Origin: JACXVD01 sp020446665
Lineage (GTDB): Bacteria > Pseudomonadota > Alphaproteobacteria > Sphingomonadales > Sphingomonadaceae
Assembly (NCBI GenBank): GCA_041396905.1
Contig: JAWKXQ010000011.1
Coordinates: 27,493-91,492 of the forward strand
Length of the DNA stretch: 64,000 nucleotides
Direction: 5' to 3'
Part shown: positions 1 to 9,121 of the stretch, one piece after another
How the letters are laid out: each line of letters begins with the position of its first letter
Numbering within the stretch: the first letter of the stretch is position 1
Notes under the pieces: model-generated
Databases searched by the model: none
What the model saw: only the letters and a program-made list of their open reading frames with translations
What the model was told of the DNA's origin: nothing
Made by a program: the position numbers and the translations under genes

Positions 1-1638
1 CCGCGTCGCGCGGAATTCGTCGCCATCGTTCCAGTTCGGCCAGCTGGTGCTGGTCGCCAGCATCCGGCCCAGGCGGTAGAACAGATTCACATCCTGCAAC
101 ACGCCTGACCAGTCCCAATCCTCGCTATATTCATCACCGGGCTGGTGATAGCGATTGGCGCGATAGTCAGCTGCGTGCTTTTCGCCTGCTTCACGTCCGC
201 CTTCGACCAGATCCTCCCCGCCATCGACATAGAACATCGGCACGCCGCGCTTGGCGAGGGCGAAATGGTCGGAGCGGTAGTAATAGCCTGCTTCCGGCGA
301 GGGATCGGGCGTCTGATAGCGGCCATCCTTCACCAGCGCTGCCTGAAGGAAGGCATCCAGCTGGCTCTTGCCGCCGCCGACAACGGTGATGTCCTTCGCC
401 TTGCCCGCCATCAGGAAGGCATCCATATTCACCCCGCCGACGGTCTGGCTGAGCGGGAAGACCGGGTTGGCGGCGTAATAATAGGCACCCAGTAAGCCGC
501 TTTCTTCAGCCGTCACAGCAAGAAAGACCTGCGAGCGGGGTGCAGCGCCTGCTTTCACATTGGCTTCCGCCAACGCGACCAGCGCCGCCGTGCCGGTGGC
601 GTTATCAACGGCGCCATTGCAGATATCGTCGCCCGTCGCATCGGGGGTGCAGCGGCCCAAATGGTCCCAATGGGCGGTAAACAGCACATATTCATCGGGC
701 CGTTCGCTGCCGGGCAGGATGCCGATCACGTTTTGTGACTGGAACTTGCGGATCGCGCTGTCGAAGCTGGTGGATGCAGTCAGCCCCAGTGGCACCGGCT
801 TGAACCCCTTGGTTTTGGCCATGGCTGTGAGTTCGGCCAGGTCCTTGCCCGCCGTTTGCAGGATCTTCTCCGCTACCGGTTTCTGCACCCAGCCATTCAT
901 GAGCGTCTGGTCTGCCCCGCCATTGGCGGTCTGGGCATAGGCCTGCGGGCCGCTCCAGCTCGATTCCACAACATTCCAGCCATAGGCGGCGGGGAAATCC
1001 TCATGCACGATCAGCGCGGCGGCCGCGCCCTGACGCGCGGCTTCCTCAAACTTGTAGGACCAGCGCCCGTAATAGGTCATGGCCCGCCCGTTAAAGATGC
1101 CTTCCAGCCCTTCTTCGGCATAGTCTGGATCATTGACGAGGATGACGGCTGTCTTCCCCTTCATGTCTATGCCTTCATAATCGTTCCAGCCGCGTTCGGG
1201 GGCGTTGATGCCGAAGCCGACAAAGACCAGCTCGCTATCCTGCAGCATGGTCCGCTTGTCTTCACGATAGGTCACGCCGACCCAGTCTTTCGCGAAGCCC
1301 AGCGACAGATCTTCGCTCCCGCCGGTGATCGACAGCGGCGCGTAATTGCTACCGGTGATCTCCACCAGAGGCACTTCCTGCACCCAGCTATCGCCATTGC
1401 CGGGTTGCAGGCCGGCCGCCTTGAACTTCTCGACCAGCAGTGCGACAGCCTTTTCTTCGCCGGCGGTGCCGGGCGCGCGGCCTTCCATCGCATCGTCAGA
1501 CAGGGCGCGGGTGACGTCTTTCAGCGTATCGAGCGAAATGTCTCCATCGCCAATATCCGGCACGTCCAATTCGCTGCTGGCAGTGGAACAAGCGGCGAGC
1601 GCGAGGGCGGTTCCGGCGGCGAGGATTGTGCGGATCAT
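1..1638 (-). CDS. M28-family zinc metallopeptidase with PA domain, lipoprotein-like (3' end outside window)
   Basis: Reads leftward from ATG at 1638; 546 codons are visible and no stop occurs before the edge, so the C-terminus is missing. The first residues give a signal peptide ending ALAAC, a lipobox, so an exported lipoprotein is likely. The M28 zinc ligands are recognisable: TAHWDHLG (His, Asp), DNATGTA (bridging Asp), TAEESGLLGA (catalytic Glu pair), NMDAF and SDHF. The middle section with GKTAVILVNDPD matches a protease-associated (PA) insert. By family this is an aminopeptidase-type exopeptidase acting on peptides outside the cytoplasm. It diverges from glnE with two palindromes between. 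The substrate cannot be told from sequence. Confidence 0.9.
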   Translation of the reverse strand, partial: MIRTILAAGTALALAACSTASSELDVPDIGDGDISLDTLKDVTRALSDDAMEGRAPGTAGEEKAVALLVEKFKAAGLQPGNGDSWVQEVPLVEITGSNYAPLSITGGSEDLSLGFAKDWVGVTYREDKRTMLQDSELVFVGFGINAPERGWNDYEGIDMKGKTAVILVNDPDYAEEGLEGIFNGRAMTYYGRWSYKFEEAARQGAAAALIVHEDFPAAYGWNVVESSWSGPQAYAQTANGGADQTLMNGWVQKPVAEKILQTAGKDLAELTAMAKTKGFKPVPLGLTASTSFDSAIRKFQSQNVIGILPGSERPDEYVLFTAHWDHLGRCTPDATGDDICNGAVDNATGTAALVALAEANVKAGAAPRSQVFLAVTAEESGLLGAYYYAANPVFPLSQTVGGVNMDAFLMAGKAKDITVVGGGKSQLDAFLQAALVKDGRYQTPDPSPEAGYYYRSDHFALAKRGVPMFYVDGGEDLVEGGREAGEKHAADYRANRYHQPGDEYSEDWDWSGVLQDVNLFYRLGRMLATSTSWPNWNDGDEFRATR

Positions 1639-1665
1639 GGGTTGTCCTGTCGTGTCTGCGTGAGC

Positions 1666-1727
1666 GTTGCAATTGCAACTACATTGCAAAGCAAGCGCCC
1701 CGGGGCAAGCTCTCGCTTGCAAGCGAG
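1666..1727. promoter_or_regulatory. two perfect palindromes in the M28/glnE divergent intergenic region
   Basis: Seen directly: GTTGCAATTGCAAC (1666-1679) and CTCGCTTGCAAGCGAG (1712-1727) are perfect inverted repeats in the 114-bp gap between the divergent starts at 1638 and 1753. Placement suggests operators for one or both genes. The cognate regulator is unknown; no dyad of a named factor is recognised. Confidence 0.4.
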
Positions 1728-1752
1728 CGGCAGGACAGGCAGTGCAGGGCGC

Positions 1753-4446
1753 ATGGATGGAGACTGGCAATCAGCGCTGGAGCGCGCGCGAAACCATGCG
1801 CCCTTTCTTGCGCTGGGGCTGGAACGCCAGCCGGAACTGGCGGAATTGCTGGCGGCGGGGAAGGGCGAGGAAGCGCTGGCCTGGGCGCGGGCAGCAGGCG
1901 ACGGGACCGACGACGCCGGAATAGCCTTGCGGCGCGAGAAATGGGCGCTGGCCGTGGCGCTGGCGGTGGGCGATCTTGCCGGGGCTTTCCCTCTGGCGCG
2001 GGTGACAGGCGAGCTTTCTTCCTTTGCAGACCGTGCGCTGGATCGTTCCATCCATGCCGCGATCTCGCGCCGCGTGGATGATTGCGAACCGAAGGGTTTC
2101 CTTGCGCTGGCGCTGGGCAAGCATGGGGCGGGGGAGCTCAATTACAGCTCTGACATCGACCCGATCCTGCTCTACGACCCGGACAGCTTGCCGCGACGTG
2201 AGCGGGATGAGCCGGGCGAGGCAGCGCAAAGATATGCCCGCGAGATCGTGCAGATCATGTCCAATGGCACGGCTGATGGCTATGTCTTCCGCGTCGATTT
2301 GCGGCTTCGCCCTGCATCCGAAGTCAGCCCGCTGGCGATCTCCATCGATGCAGCGACGACTCATTATGAAAGCTCTGCGCTGACATGGGAACGCGCCGCC
2401 TATATCCGTGCGCGGGCTTGTGCTGGCGATATTGCGGCGGGGGAGGATTTCCTTGCCCATATCCGCCCGTTCGTGTGGCGGCGCAGCCTTGATTTCGGCG
2501 CGATCGAGGAAATCCGGCGGCTGACGCTGCGCATCCGCGCCAATTACAAGGGGCCGCCCGAGCCGGGGCCGGGCTTCAATCTCAAACATGGCCGCGGGGG
2601 GATTCGCGAAGTGGAATTCTTCGCGCAGACGCATCAGCTGATCCATGGCGGGCGCGATCCTTCGCTGCGCTTGCGCGGGACGCGGGCGGCGCTGGATGCG
2701 CTGGCGGCGGCGGGGCGGATAAATGCAGACGATGCGCAGGTGCTGGGCGACAGCTATGACCGGTTGCGCACGCTCGAACACCGGCTGCAAATGGTCAATG
2801 ACCATCAGACCCATGCCCTGCCCGAAGGGGATGCGCTGGATAATGTCGCTCAGCTCGAAGGGCTGGCCGATGGCGCGGCGCTGATCGCTGAACTGCGCGA
2901 TGTGACAGAAGCGGTGGCGGCCCGCTACGATTCGCTGATTGACGAGGAGGAAGGCAGCACGATTACGCTCCCCGCTCGCGCCAGCGCTCTGGCGGTTCGC
3001 CTGGCAGAGCTGGGCTATGAGCAGCCGGACCAGCTTGCGACCCGGATTGAAGGCTGGACCGATGGGCGCATGCGTCCACTGCGTAGCGATGCGGCGCGGC
3101 AGGCATTCGAAGCCTGCCTGCCTGCCTTGCTGGAAGCGCTGGCGGCGGCGCCGGATCGCGATGCCGCGCTGCTCCGGTGGGAAAGAGTGCTGGCGGCCAT
3201 GCCCAGCGCGATCAATTTCTTCCGCTTGCTGGAGGCACGGCCCGGCCTGATGGACCAGCTGGTCAGCGTGCTGACACTGGCCCCGCCACTGGCCGAGGAA
3301 CTGGGGCGGCGGCCGGAACTGCTCGATGCGCTGATTGATCGCAGCGCGCTGGATCTGCCCGGCACCACGCAGCAACTGGCTAGCTCCATGCGGCGCTCGG
3401 AAAGCGACCGTGGCTATGAAGGCCTGCTCGACCGGATCCGTGTGGTCACGGGGGAAACGCGCTTTGCGCTGGGCATTCAGCTGATCGAAGCGGCGCATGA
3501 TCCGCTGGATATTGCCGCCGCGCTGGGGCGCACGGCAGAGGCCGCCTTGCAGGTTGCTCTCGATGCCGCGCAGGAAGAATTTGCCCGCCAGCATGGCCGG
3601 ATCGAAGGGGCGGAATTGCTGGTGCTGGGGCTCGGCCGGCTGGGTGGCGGGGTGCTGACCCATGCGAGCGATCTCGATATCATCTATCTCTTCAATGGCG
3701 ATCACGCTGCAGAATCGGACGGGCCGCGCCCGCTCGGCGCAACGCTTTATTTCAACCGTCTCGCTCAGCGTGTGACTGCAGCGCTCAGCGTCGCGACGGC
3801 AGAGGGCGCGCTCTACGAGATCGACACAAGGTTGCGCCCGCAGGGAACGCAGGGCCCGCTGGCCGTGAGCGTGGATAGCTTTGATCGCTACCAGCGCGAA
3901 GATGCCTGGACCTGGGAACATATGGCACTGACCAGGGCGCGCCCGGTGGCCGGATCGCCCGCTGCCTGCGCCGCCCTGTCCGAGGTAATTGCCGGCGTGC
4001 TGCACCGCCCGCGCGATCCGGATGTTCTGCGCGCCGATGTGCTCAAGATGCGCAGCGAGATGGCGGCGCATAAGGGGCCGCGCGGGCCGCTGGATGCCAA
4101 GCTGGCGCGGGGCGGGCTAGTTGATCTCGAATTCCTCGTTCACCATGCGCAATTGCGCCACCGCACGGCCTTTTCGCCGGATCTGGGTAAAGCCATCGCC
4201 GAACTGGCCGCACAGGATATCCTGCCCCCCGAACTGGTCGAAGCGCATGATCTGCTGACTCGCCTGCTGGTGGTTGTGCGGCTGTTCGCGCCTGACCTTT
4301 CAGAGCCATCCCCGGTTGCCGGAGCGGCGCTGGCCAGAGCTTGCGGGGTGAGTGATCTGGCCAGCTTGCTGGCCGCGATTGGCGATGCACGGAACCAGGT
4401 GGCCGCCGCATGGTTGAGCCATTTCGACGAACAATTGGAGGTCTGA
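1753..4446 (+). CDS. glnE: bifunctional glutamine synthetase adenylyltransferase / adenylyl-removing enzyme
   Basis: 897 aa, in the usual size range. GlnE attaches and removes AMP on glutamine synthetase in response to PII, setting nitrogen assimilation. Both nucleotidyltransferase domains are present: the first with GELNYSSDIDPILLY (about residue 130), the second with GGGVLTHASDLDIIYLF (about residue 630), each followed by a conserved RLRP segment (LRLRPASEVSPL and TRLRPQGTQGPL). GRGGIREVEFFAQ lies between them. The open frame extends far upstream, but ATG 1753 is chosen because the protein there begins at the conserved region and clears the divergent gene. Its cascade partner glnD is at 39067. 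Confidence 0.96.
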   Translation: MDGDWQSALERARNHAPFLALGLERQPELAELLAAGKGEEALAWARAAGDGTDDAGIALRREKWALAVALAVGDLAGAFPLARVTGELSSFADRALDRSIHAAISRRVDDCEPKGFLALALGKHGAGELNYSSDIDPILLYDPDSLPRRERDEPGEAAQRYAREIVQIMSNGTADGYVFRVDLRLRPASEVSPLAISIDAATTHYESSALTWERAAYIRARACAGDIAAGEDFLAHIRPFVWRRSLDFGAIEEIRRLTLRIRANYKGPPEPGPGFNLKHGRGGIREVEFFAQTHQLIHGGRDPSLRLRGTRAALDALAAAGRINADDAQVLGDSYDRLRTLEHRLQMVNDHQTHALPEGDALDNVAQLEGLADGAALIAELRDVTEAVAARYDSLIDEEEGSTITLPARASALAVRLAELGYEQPDQLATRIEGWTDGRMRPLRSDAARQAFEACLPALLEALAAAPDRDAALLRWERVLAAMPSAINFFRLLEARPGLMDQLVSVLTLAPPLAEELGRRPELLDALIDRSALDLPGTTQQLASSMRRSESDRGYEGLLDRIRVVTGETRFALGIQLIEAAHDPLDIAAALGRTAEAALQVALDAAQEEFARQHGRIEGAELLVLGLGRLGGGVLTHASDLDIIYLFNGDHAAESDGPRPLGATLYFNRLAQRVTAALSVATAEGALYEIDTRLRPQGTQGPLAVSVDSFDRYQREDAWTWEHMALTRARPVAGSPAACAALSEVIAGVLHRPRDPDVLRADVLKMRSEMAAHKGPRGPLDAKLARGGLVDLEFLVHHAQLRHRTAFSPDLGKAIAELAAQDILPPELVEAHDLLTRLLVVVRLFAPDLSEPSPVAGAALARACGVSDLASLLAAIGDARNQVAAAWLSHFDEQLEV

Positions 4447-4451
4447 GACTC

Positions 4452-4925
4452 ATGAGCGAATTTGCAGCAGCGGGTGACATGATGCCCGATATCGCGATGG
4501 AAACGCCCGATGGCGGCAGTGTGACACCATCCGATTTCAAGGGTCAGAAGCTGGTGATCTTCTTCTATCCCAAGGACAACACGCCCGGCTGTACCACTGA
4601 AGCGAAAGATTTCACTGCCCTGGCGGATGATTTCGCCGCAGCCGGGGTCGCGCTGCTCGGTGTGAGCAAGGATTCGCCCAAGAAGCACCTGAACTTCATT
4701 GCCAAGCATGATCTCAAGACACCGCTGGCAACCGATGCGGAAGAAGGGGGCCTGTCCGATGCGCTGGGCATCTGGACGGAGAAATCCATGTATGGAAAGA
4801 CCTATATGGGCATGGTCCGCACCACCTGTCTGGTCGCGCCCGATGGCCGGATTGCGCAGGTCTGGAACAAGGTAAAGGTCAAGGGGCACGCAGCCGAAGT
4901 GCTTGCCGCCGCGCAGGCACTTTGA
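4452..4925 (+). CDS. bcp: thioredoxin-dependent peroxiredoxin, BCP/PrxQ type
   Basis: 157 aa. Reduces hydroperoxides through a peroxidatic cysteine in the cytoplasm. The active-site block KDNTPGCTTEAKDF places the peroxidatic Cys at 47. The resolving Cys found five residues later in E. coli BCP is replaced by Lys52; the only other Cys seen is 126 (RTTCLVAPDG), so a 1-Cys or alternative-resolving mechanism is possible. ATG 4452 sits 5 nt after the glnE stop, giving a likely transcriptional link, and its own stop overlaps the next gene. The 14 residues of upstream open frame overlap glnE and are not used. Confidence 0.94.
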   Translation: MSEFAAAGDMMPDIAMETPDGGSVTPSDFKGQKLVIFFYPKDNTPGCTTEAKDFTALADDFAAAGVALLGVSKDSPKKHLNFIAKHDLKTPLATDAEEGGLSDALGIWTEKSMYGKTYMGMVRTTCLVAPDGRIAQVWNKVKVKGHAAEVLAAAQAL

Positions 4926-5725
4926 CAGAGGCTTCGCCATCGCTGGGTGCTGCGATCCGGGCGGCGCTGTTGACCGCCGATCCGCGCGCCAAGGTGATGG
5001 CCACGCGCGATGTCGCGCGGGGCTGGCGGCTGGGGCGGCTTGCTTTCACCTTCGCTGTGCCCATGCCGGATGAACCGGCTCGCCCGGAACATCCCGAACT
5101 GCTCCCGCCCAACCGCATGCCCAAACGCGGCAAGGGCGGATCGGAGCGTGCCCGGATCGCCTTGTGGCATGCGCTGGCGCATATCGAATTCGTCGCGATT
5201 GATCTGGCGCTCGACATGGCCGGGCGCTTTGGCGAAGCGATGGGCGAGGAATTCGTCTCGGACTTCCTCGCCGTGGCGGCAGATGAAGCGATGCATTTCG
5301 CGCTGCTCGAACGCAAGCTGCACAGCCTGGGCAGCCATTATGGCGCGCTGCCTGCCCATGGCGGATTATGGCAGGCGGCAGCAGAGACGGCTTACGACGT
5401 TGCAGCGCGGCTGGCCGTGGTGCCGATGGTGCTGGAAGCAAGGGGCCTGGACGTGACCCCGGCCACGCTGGAGCGCATTCGTGCAACAGGTGACGAAAAT
5501 GGTGCACGCATCCTCGAACGAATCCTTGACGACGAAATCCGCCATGTCGGAATCGGCGCCAAGCACTTTCGATTCGTCTCATCGGCCCGCAAACAGGCTC
5601 CGGCGGATCATTGGAAAATGCTGGTTCGCAGCCACTTTCGGGGGGCTGTTAAGCCACCGTTCAACGACTCGGCGCGTCTCGCAGCCGGTTTGTCGCGAGA
5701 CTACTACGCCGAGCTTGCGCGTTAA
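4922..5725 (+). CDS. DUF455 family ferritin-like protein
   Basis: 267 aa, starting at TTG 4922 that overlaps the bcp stop (TTGA). The pattern of Glu/His pairs on helices (HIEFVAIDLALD, AADEAMHFALLERKL, DDEIRHVGIGAKHF) is that of the DUF455 family, predicted to be a ferritin-like di-metal fold related to MiaE. Function is not established. Coupling to a peroxiredoxin gene fits an iron or oxidative role, but that is inference. No signal peptide, so cytoplasmic. Confidence 0.85.
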   Translation: MTEASPSLGAAIRAALLTADPRAKVMATRDVARGWRLGRLAFTFAVPMPDEPARPEHPELLPPNRMPKRGKGGSERARIALWHALAHIEFVAIDLALDMAGRFGEAMGEEFVSDFLAVAADEAMHFALLERKLHSLGSHYGALPAHGGLWQAAAETAYDVAARLAVVPMVLEARGLDVTPATLERIRATGDENGARILERILDDEIRHVGIGAKHFRFVSSARKQAPADHWKMLVRSHFRGAVKPPFNDSARLAAGLSRDYYAELAR

Positions 5726-5842
5726 CATTTGTTGGTTACCCATAGCGTCAACGGAGCGGCAGAGGTCAATCTGACCGTTTCCGACATAGAAAATGGGCAT
5801 CAGGGATCACGAGGTCTCGGGTCGCAAGGCAAGGAAGAATTC

Positions 5843-6535
5843 GTGGTCGCATCAACAATCCAGCGCCGGTTTGCAGCCGCTGTTGCAGCCGGAATCGGGT
5901 TTCTTCTGCTGGGCGCACAGCCCGCGCTTGCCAATTCTTCTTCTGCTTCCGCCGATGTCGCTGCACCGATCCGCGAAGCCAAGGGTTCGCCGCTTTCGGG
6001 TGGGGACGAACAGTTCCGCCAGCTTTTCGGCAGCTGGGAATCGGTTGGTGAAAGCAGCACTGCCCCCACCACCCAGACGACTGTTGCCGTTCCTTCGCGT
6101 ATGCCGCTGGAAGGCAGCCGCCTGACCAGCAATTACGGGATGCGTAACCACCCGGTGATTGGTGGCCGCCGCGCGCATAAGGGTGTCGACCTTGCTGCCC
6201 CCACCGGTACCCCGGTCTATGCAACTGCGGATGGCGTGATTTCCAAGGCGGAGTGGTTCTCCAGCTACGGCCTGTATATCTCGATCGAGCATGGTGCGAA
6301 GCTGCAGACCCGCTATGCCCATATGTCCAAGCTGGCCGTTGCTTCGGGCGAGCGTGTGAAGAAGGGCGACATTATCGGTTATGTCGGTTCCACAGGTCGT
6401 TCCACCGGCCCGCACCTCCATTATGAAGTGCGCGTCGCTGGCACTGCGGTGAATCCCATCCCCTATATGGTCGAATCCGATGCGCAGCAGGCTTTCGCCG
6501 TTGCATTGGGCGAAGGTGGCCAGGGCGGCGAATAA
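5843..6535 (+). CDS. exported M23 (LytM-type) peptidoglycan endopeptidase
   Basis: 230 aa. Start GTG 5843 is preferred to the longer frame because AAGGAAG lies 5 nt upstream and the product then opens with a clean signal peptide (residues 1-30, ending PALA). The catalytic M23 set is complete: H112 and D116 in HKGVD, H160 in RYAH, and H191/H193 in GPHLHYEV. Family members cleave cross-links in the periplasm during wall growth. Single-gene unit: a hairpin terminator follows and galU converges from the other side. Confidence 0.92.
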   Translation: MVASTIQRRFAAAVAAGIGFLLLGAQPALANSSSASADVAAPIREAKGSPLSGGDEQFRQLFGSWESVGESSTAPTTQTTVAVPSRMPLEGSRLTSNYGMRNHPVIGGRRAHKGVDLAAPTGTPVYATADGVISKAEWFSSYGLYISIEHGAKLQTRYAHMSKLAVASGERVKKGDIIGYVGSTGRSTGPHLHYEVRVAGTAVNPIPYMVESDAQQAFAVALGEGGQGGE

Positions 6536-6594
6536 GCCCTCATTCGAAATATGCCCGTAATAGCGGGACAGGCATTGGAGAGGATGCCTGAACA

Positions 6595-6625
6595 GGGCGG
6601 CGCGGAGCAATCCGGCCGCCCTTTT
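6595..6625 (+). terminator. rho-independent terminator of the M23 gene
   Basis: GGGCGGC (6595-6601) pairs with GCCGCCC (6615-6621), followed by TTTT. It lies 60 nt after the M23 stop. Confidence 0.7.
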
Positions 6626-6701
6626 CTATGGGCTTTCCTACATGGGCGCATTGCGCCATGGCCTGGATCGCTCTTTGCCATTGTCCAGAATCCGGCGTTT
6701 T

Positions 6702-6721
6702 CCCCTATAGGGGTGTCACCC
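6702..6721. promoter_or_regulatory. composite motif CCCCTATAGGGG + GTGTCACCC, role unknown
   Basis: A 12-bp perfect palindrome (6702-6713) runs into an overlapping GGGTGTCACCC (6711-6721). Almost the same arrangement recurs upstream of ald at 47762-47780. Here it sits between two convergent genes, so it is not an obvious promoter for either. Confidence 0.3.
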
Positions 6722-6781
6722 ATATTGGCGGGTCTGTTTCGCAGGCTAACGCACTGTTCCTGAACATTTTCCGGAAATGGC

Positions 6782-6815
6782 GATAGGTTACACAGTGTGA
6801 CCTGTGTCACCTATC
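6782..6815. repeat. 14-bp inverted repeat with 6-nt loop beside the galU stop
   Basis: GATAGGTTACACAG (6782-6795) and CTGTGTCACCTATC (6802-6815) pair in 13 of 14 positions around TGTGAC. No T-run follows on either strand, so a classical terminator is unlikely; an operator or processed RNA hairpin in the galU 3' end are alternatives. The rest of 6626-6826 shows no open gene. Confidence 0.45.
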
Positions 6816-6826
6816 CAATGTCGCGT

Positions 6827-7705
6827 TCAGTCCTGCAGCAGCCGCTTGGCCATGGCGCGCACTTCAGCGCCCATATCCTCGCGCTCAAGCGCAAGTGCCA
6901 GCGTGGCTTCGACGAAACCGACCTTGCTGCCGCAGTCAAAGCGGCGCCCGGCGAAAGTCACCGCGTGGAAGGGCTGGCTGCCGATCATCTTCGCCATGGC
7001 ATCGGTAAGCTGGATTTCCCCGCCTGCGCCCTTTTCCTGATTCTCCAGCGTCCGCATTACTTCGGGCTGGAGAATATAGCGGCCGGAAATGATCTTGTTC
7101 GACGGGGCCTCGGCCCGCGGTGGCTTTTCCACCAGCCCGGTGACTTCGGTCAGAGTATCAGAAACCTGGGCACCCGGCGCGATCACGCCATAGCTGGACA
7201 CTTCCTCTTCCGGCACTTCGAGCACGGAGATCAGATTCCCGCCCACTTCATTATAGGCCTCGACCATCTGCTTCATGCAGCCCGGCTCGCCCACCATCAA
7301 CTCGTCCGGCAACAGGATAGCGAAAGGATCATCGCCAACAATCGCGCGGGCACACCAGATGGCGTGGCCCAGCCCCATCGGCACCTGCTGGCGCACGGTA
7401 ATGATGTCCCCCGGTATGGCGCGGGTCGCGTCCAGCACGGACAGGTCCTTGCCGCGTTCGGACATGGTCGTTTCCAGTTCGAAAGCCATGTCGAAATGTT
7501 CGACAATCGCGGTCTTGCCGCGCCCGGTGACGAAGATGATCTGTTCGATCCCCGCCTCGCGCGCTTCATCCACTGCATACTGGATCAGCGGGCGATCGAC
7601 GATCGGCAGCAGCTCCTTAGGGATCGCCTTGGTGGCAGGCAGGAATCGCGTGCCCAACCCGGCAACGGGGAAGACGGCCTTCTTGATTGGCTTGTTCTGT
7701 GTCAT
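6827..7705 (-). CDS. galU: UTP-glucose-1-phosphate uridylyltransferase
   Basis: 292 aa. Makes UDP-glucose from UTP and glucose-1-phosphate in the cytoplasm, the sugar donor for EPS, LPS core and other glycans. The nucleotidyltransferase signature GLGTRFLPATKAIPKELL is at residues 15-35; LLPDELM carries the metal-binding Asp and GLVEKP follows. ATG 7705 (MTQNK) is preferred to a GTG two codons upstream. It stands alone, divergent from murA, and can feed the EPS locus at 17.6 kb. Confidence 0.96.
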   Translation of the reverse strand: MTQNKPIKKAVFPVAGLGTRFLPATKAIPKELLPIVDRPLIQYAVDEAREAGIEQIIFVTGRGKTAIVEHFDMAFELETTMSERGKDLSVLDATRAIPGDIITVRQQVPMGLGHAIWCARAIVGDDPFAILLPDELMVGEPGCMKQMVEAYNEVGGNLISVLEVPEEEVSSYGVIAPGAQVSDTLTEVTGLVEKPPRAEAPSNKIISGRYILQPEVMRTLENQEKGAGGEIQLTDAMAKMIGSQPFHAVTFAGRRFDCGSKVGFVEATLALALEREDMGAEVRAMAKRLLQD

Positions 7706-7837
7706 GCGCACTTTCGTAAGGCGGCTTGGTATGAAGCGTCAACTACAGCCAAACCATTTCAGGCTGGTTACGGCCCGGTTATGGCACAGATGTGTCGTGA
7801 TACTTGCCCCGCGCCGCAATCCCGCTAAACCGCCGCG

Positions 7838-9121
7838 ATGGACAAGATCATTATCGAAGGCGGGAAACGCCTTTCTGGCACTATTCCGATCTCGGGTGCG
7901 AAAAACGCAGCGCTGACGCTGATCCCCTGCGCCTTGCTCACCGAAGAGCCGCTGACGCTGCGCAATCTGCCGCGTCTGGCGGATATTGACGGGTTTCAGC
8001 ATCTGATGAACCAGTTCGGCATTTCGACCACGATTGCCGGCAGCCGCCCGGAAGATTTCGGCCGGGTGATGACGCTGGAAGCGACCCGGATCACTTCCAC
8101 CGTCGCACCCTATGAACTGGTGCGCAAGATGCGCGCTTCGATCCTCGTACTCGGCCCGATGCTGGCGCGGATGGGCGAAGCGACGGTGTCGCTGCCCGGT
8201 GGTTGTGCCATCGGCAATCGCCCGATTGATCTCCATCTCAAGGTGCTGGAGGCTTTGGGCGCAGAAATCGAGCTGGCGCAGGGCTATGTCCGCGCCATTG
8301 CGCCTGATGGCGGCTTGCCGGGCGGGCGCTATTCCTTCCCGGTGGTGTCTGTGGGGGCGACGGAAAACGCGCTGATGGCGGCGGTGCTGGCAAAGGGTAA
8401 ATCCACCCTGCACAACGCCGCGCGCGAGCCGGAAATCGTCGATCTGTGCCGCCTGCTGGTGGCGATGGGCGCGCAAATCGAGGGGATTGGCAGTTCGGAA
8501 CTGACTATCCACGGCGTGCCGCGCCTGCATGGTGCGACCTATCGCGTGATGTCGGACCGGATCGAAGCGGGCTCCTATGCCTGCGCGGCCGCGATCACTG
8601 GCGGGGAGGTCTTCCTCAAACATGCCGTGGTCGAAGAAATGGAGGCCACCGTTGCCGCCTTGCGTCAGGCCGGCGTGGCGGTCGAGCCGCGCGCGGGTGG
8701 CATTCACTTTGCCGCCGATGGCCCGTTGCGCGCGGTCACGCTCTCCACCGCGCCCTATCCCGGCTTTGCCACGGATATGCAGGCACAGCTGATGGCGCTG
8801 CTGTGCCGCGCAGAAGGCTCCAGCGTGCTGACGGAAACAATCTTTGAAAACCGGTATATGCATGTTCCTGAACTCAACCGCATGGGCGCGCATATTGAGA
8901 CTTCGGGCCGCACCGCTATCGTCCACGGCGTTCCGAAACTGACCGGCGCGGAAGTGATGGCAACCGATTTGCGTGCGTCGATGAGTCTGGTGATTGCCGG
9001 GCTGGCAGCCGAAGGGGAAACGCAGGTCCACCGCCTCTATCACCTTGATCGCGGCTATGAACGGCTGGAGGAAAAGCTGCAGCTGGTCGGGGCGCAGATT
9101 GAGCGAGTCGGCGGGGACTAA
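7838..9121 (+). CDS. murA: UDP-N-acetylglucosamine 1-carboxyvinyltransferase
   Basis: 427 aa, standard length. First committed step of peptidoglycan synthesis: transfers enolpyruvate from PEP to UDP-GlcNAc. Conserved SGAKNA near residue 20 and the active-site Cys123 in LPGGCAIGNRP are present; Cys rather than Asp here predicts fosfomycin sensitivity by family knowledge. The stop overlaps that of the convergent small gene at 9118. Confidence 0.97.
   Translation: MDKIIIEGGKRLSGTIPISGAKNAALTLIPCALLTEEPLTLRNLPRLADIDGFQHLMNQFGISTTIAGSRPEDFGRVMTLEATRITSTVAPYELVRKMRASILVLGPMLARMGEATVSLPGGCAIGNRPIDLHLKVLEALGAEIELAQGYVRAIAPDGGLPGGRYSFPVVSVGATENALMAAVLAKGKSTLHNAAREPEIVDLCRLLVAMGAQIEGIGSSELTIHGVPRLHGATYRVMSDRIEAGSYACAAAITGGEVFLKHAVVEEMEATVAALRQAGVAVEPRAGGIHFAADGPLRAVTLSTAPYPGFATDMQAQLMALLCRAEGSSVLTETIFENRYMHVPELNRMGAHIETSGRTAIVHGVPKLTGAEVMATDLRASMSLVIAGLAAEGETQVHRLYHLDRGYERLEEKLQLVGAQIERVGGD

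Noticed and set aside
1771..4071. 766-codon open frame on the minus strand opposite glnE
   Set aside because: Shadow of GC-rich coding on the other strand; no domain, and glnE is unmistakable.
7037..7060. possible CRISPR or tandem array
   Set aside because: No regularly spaced repeats found here or anywhere else in the window.
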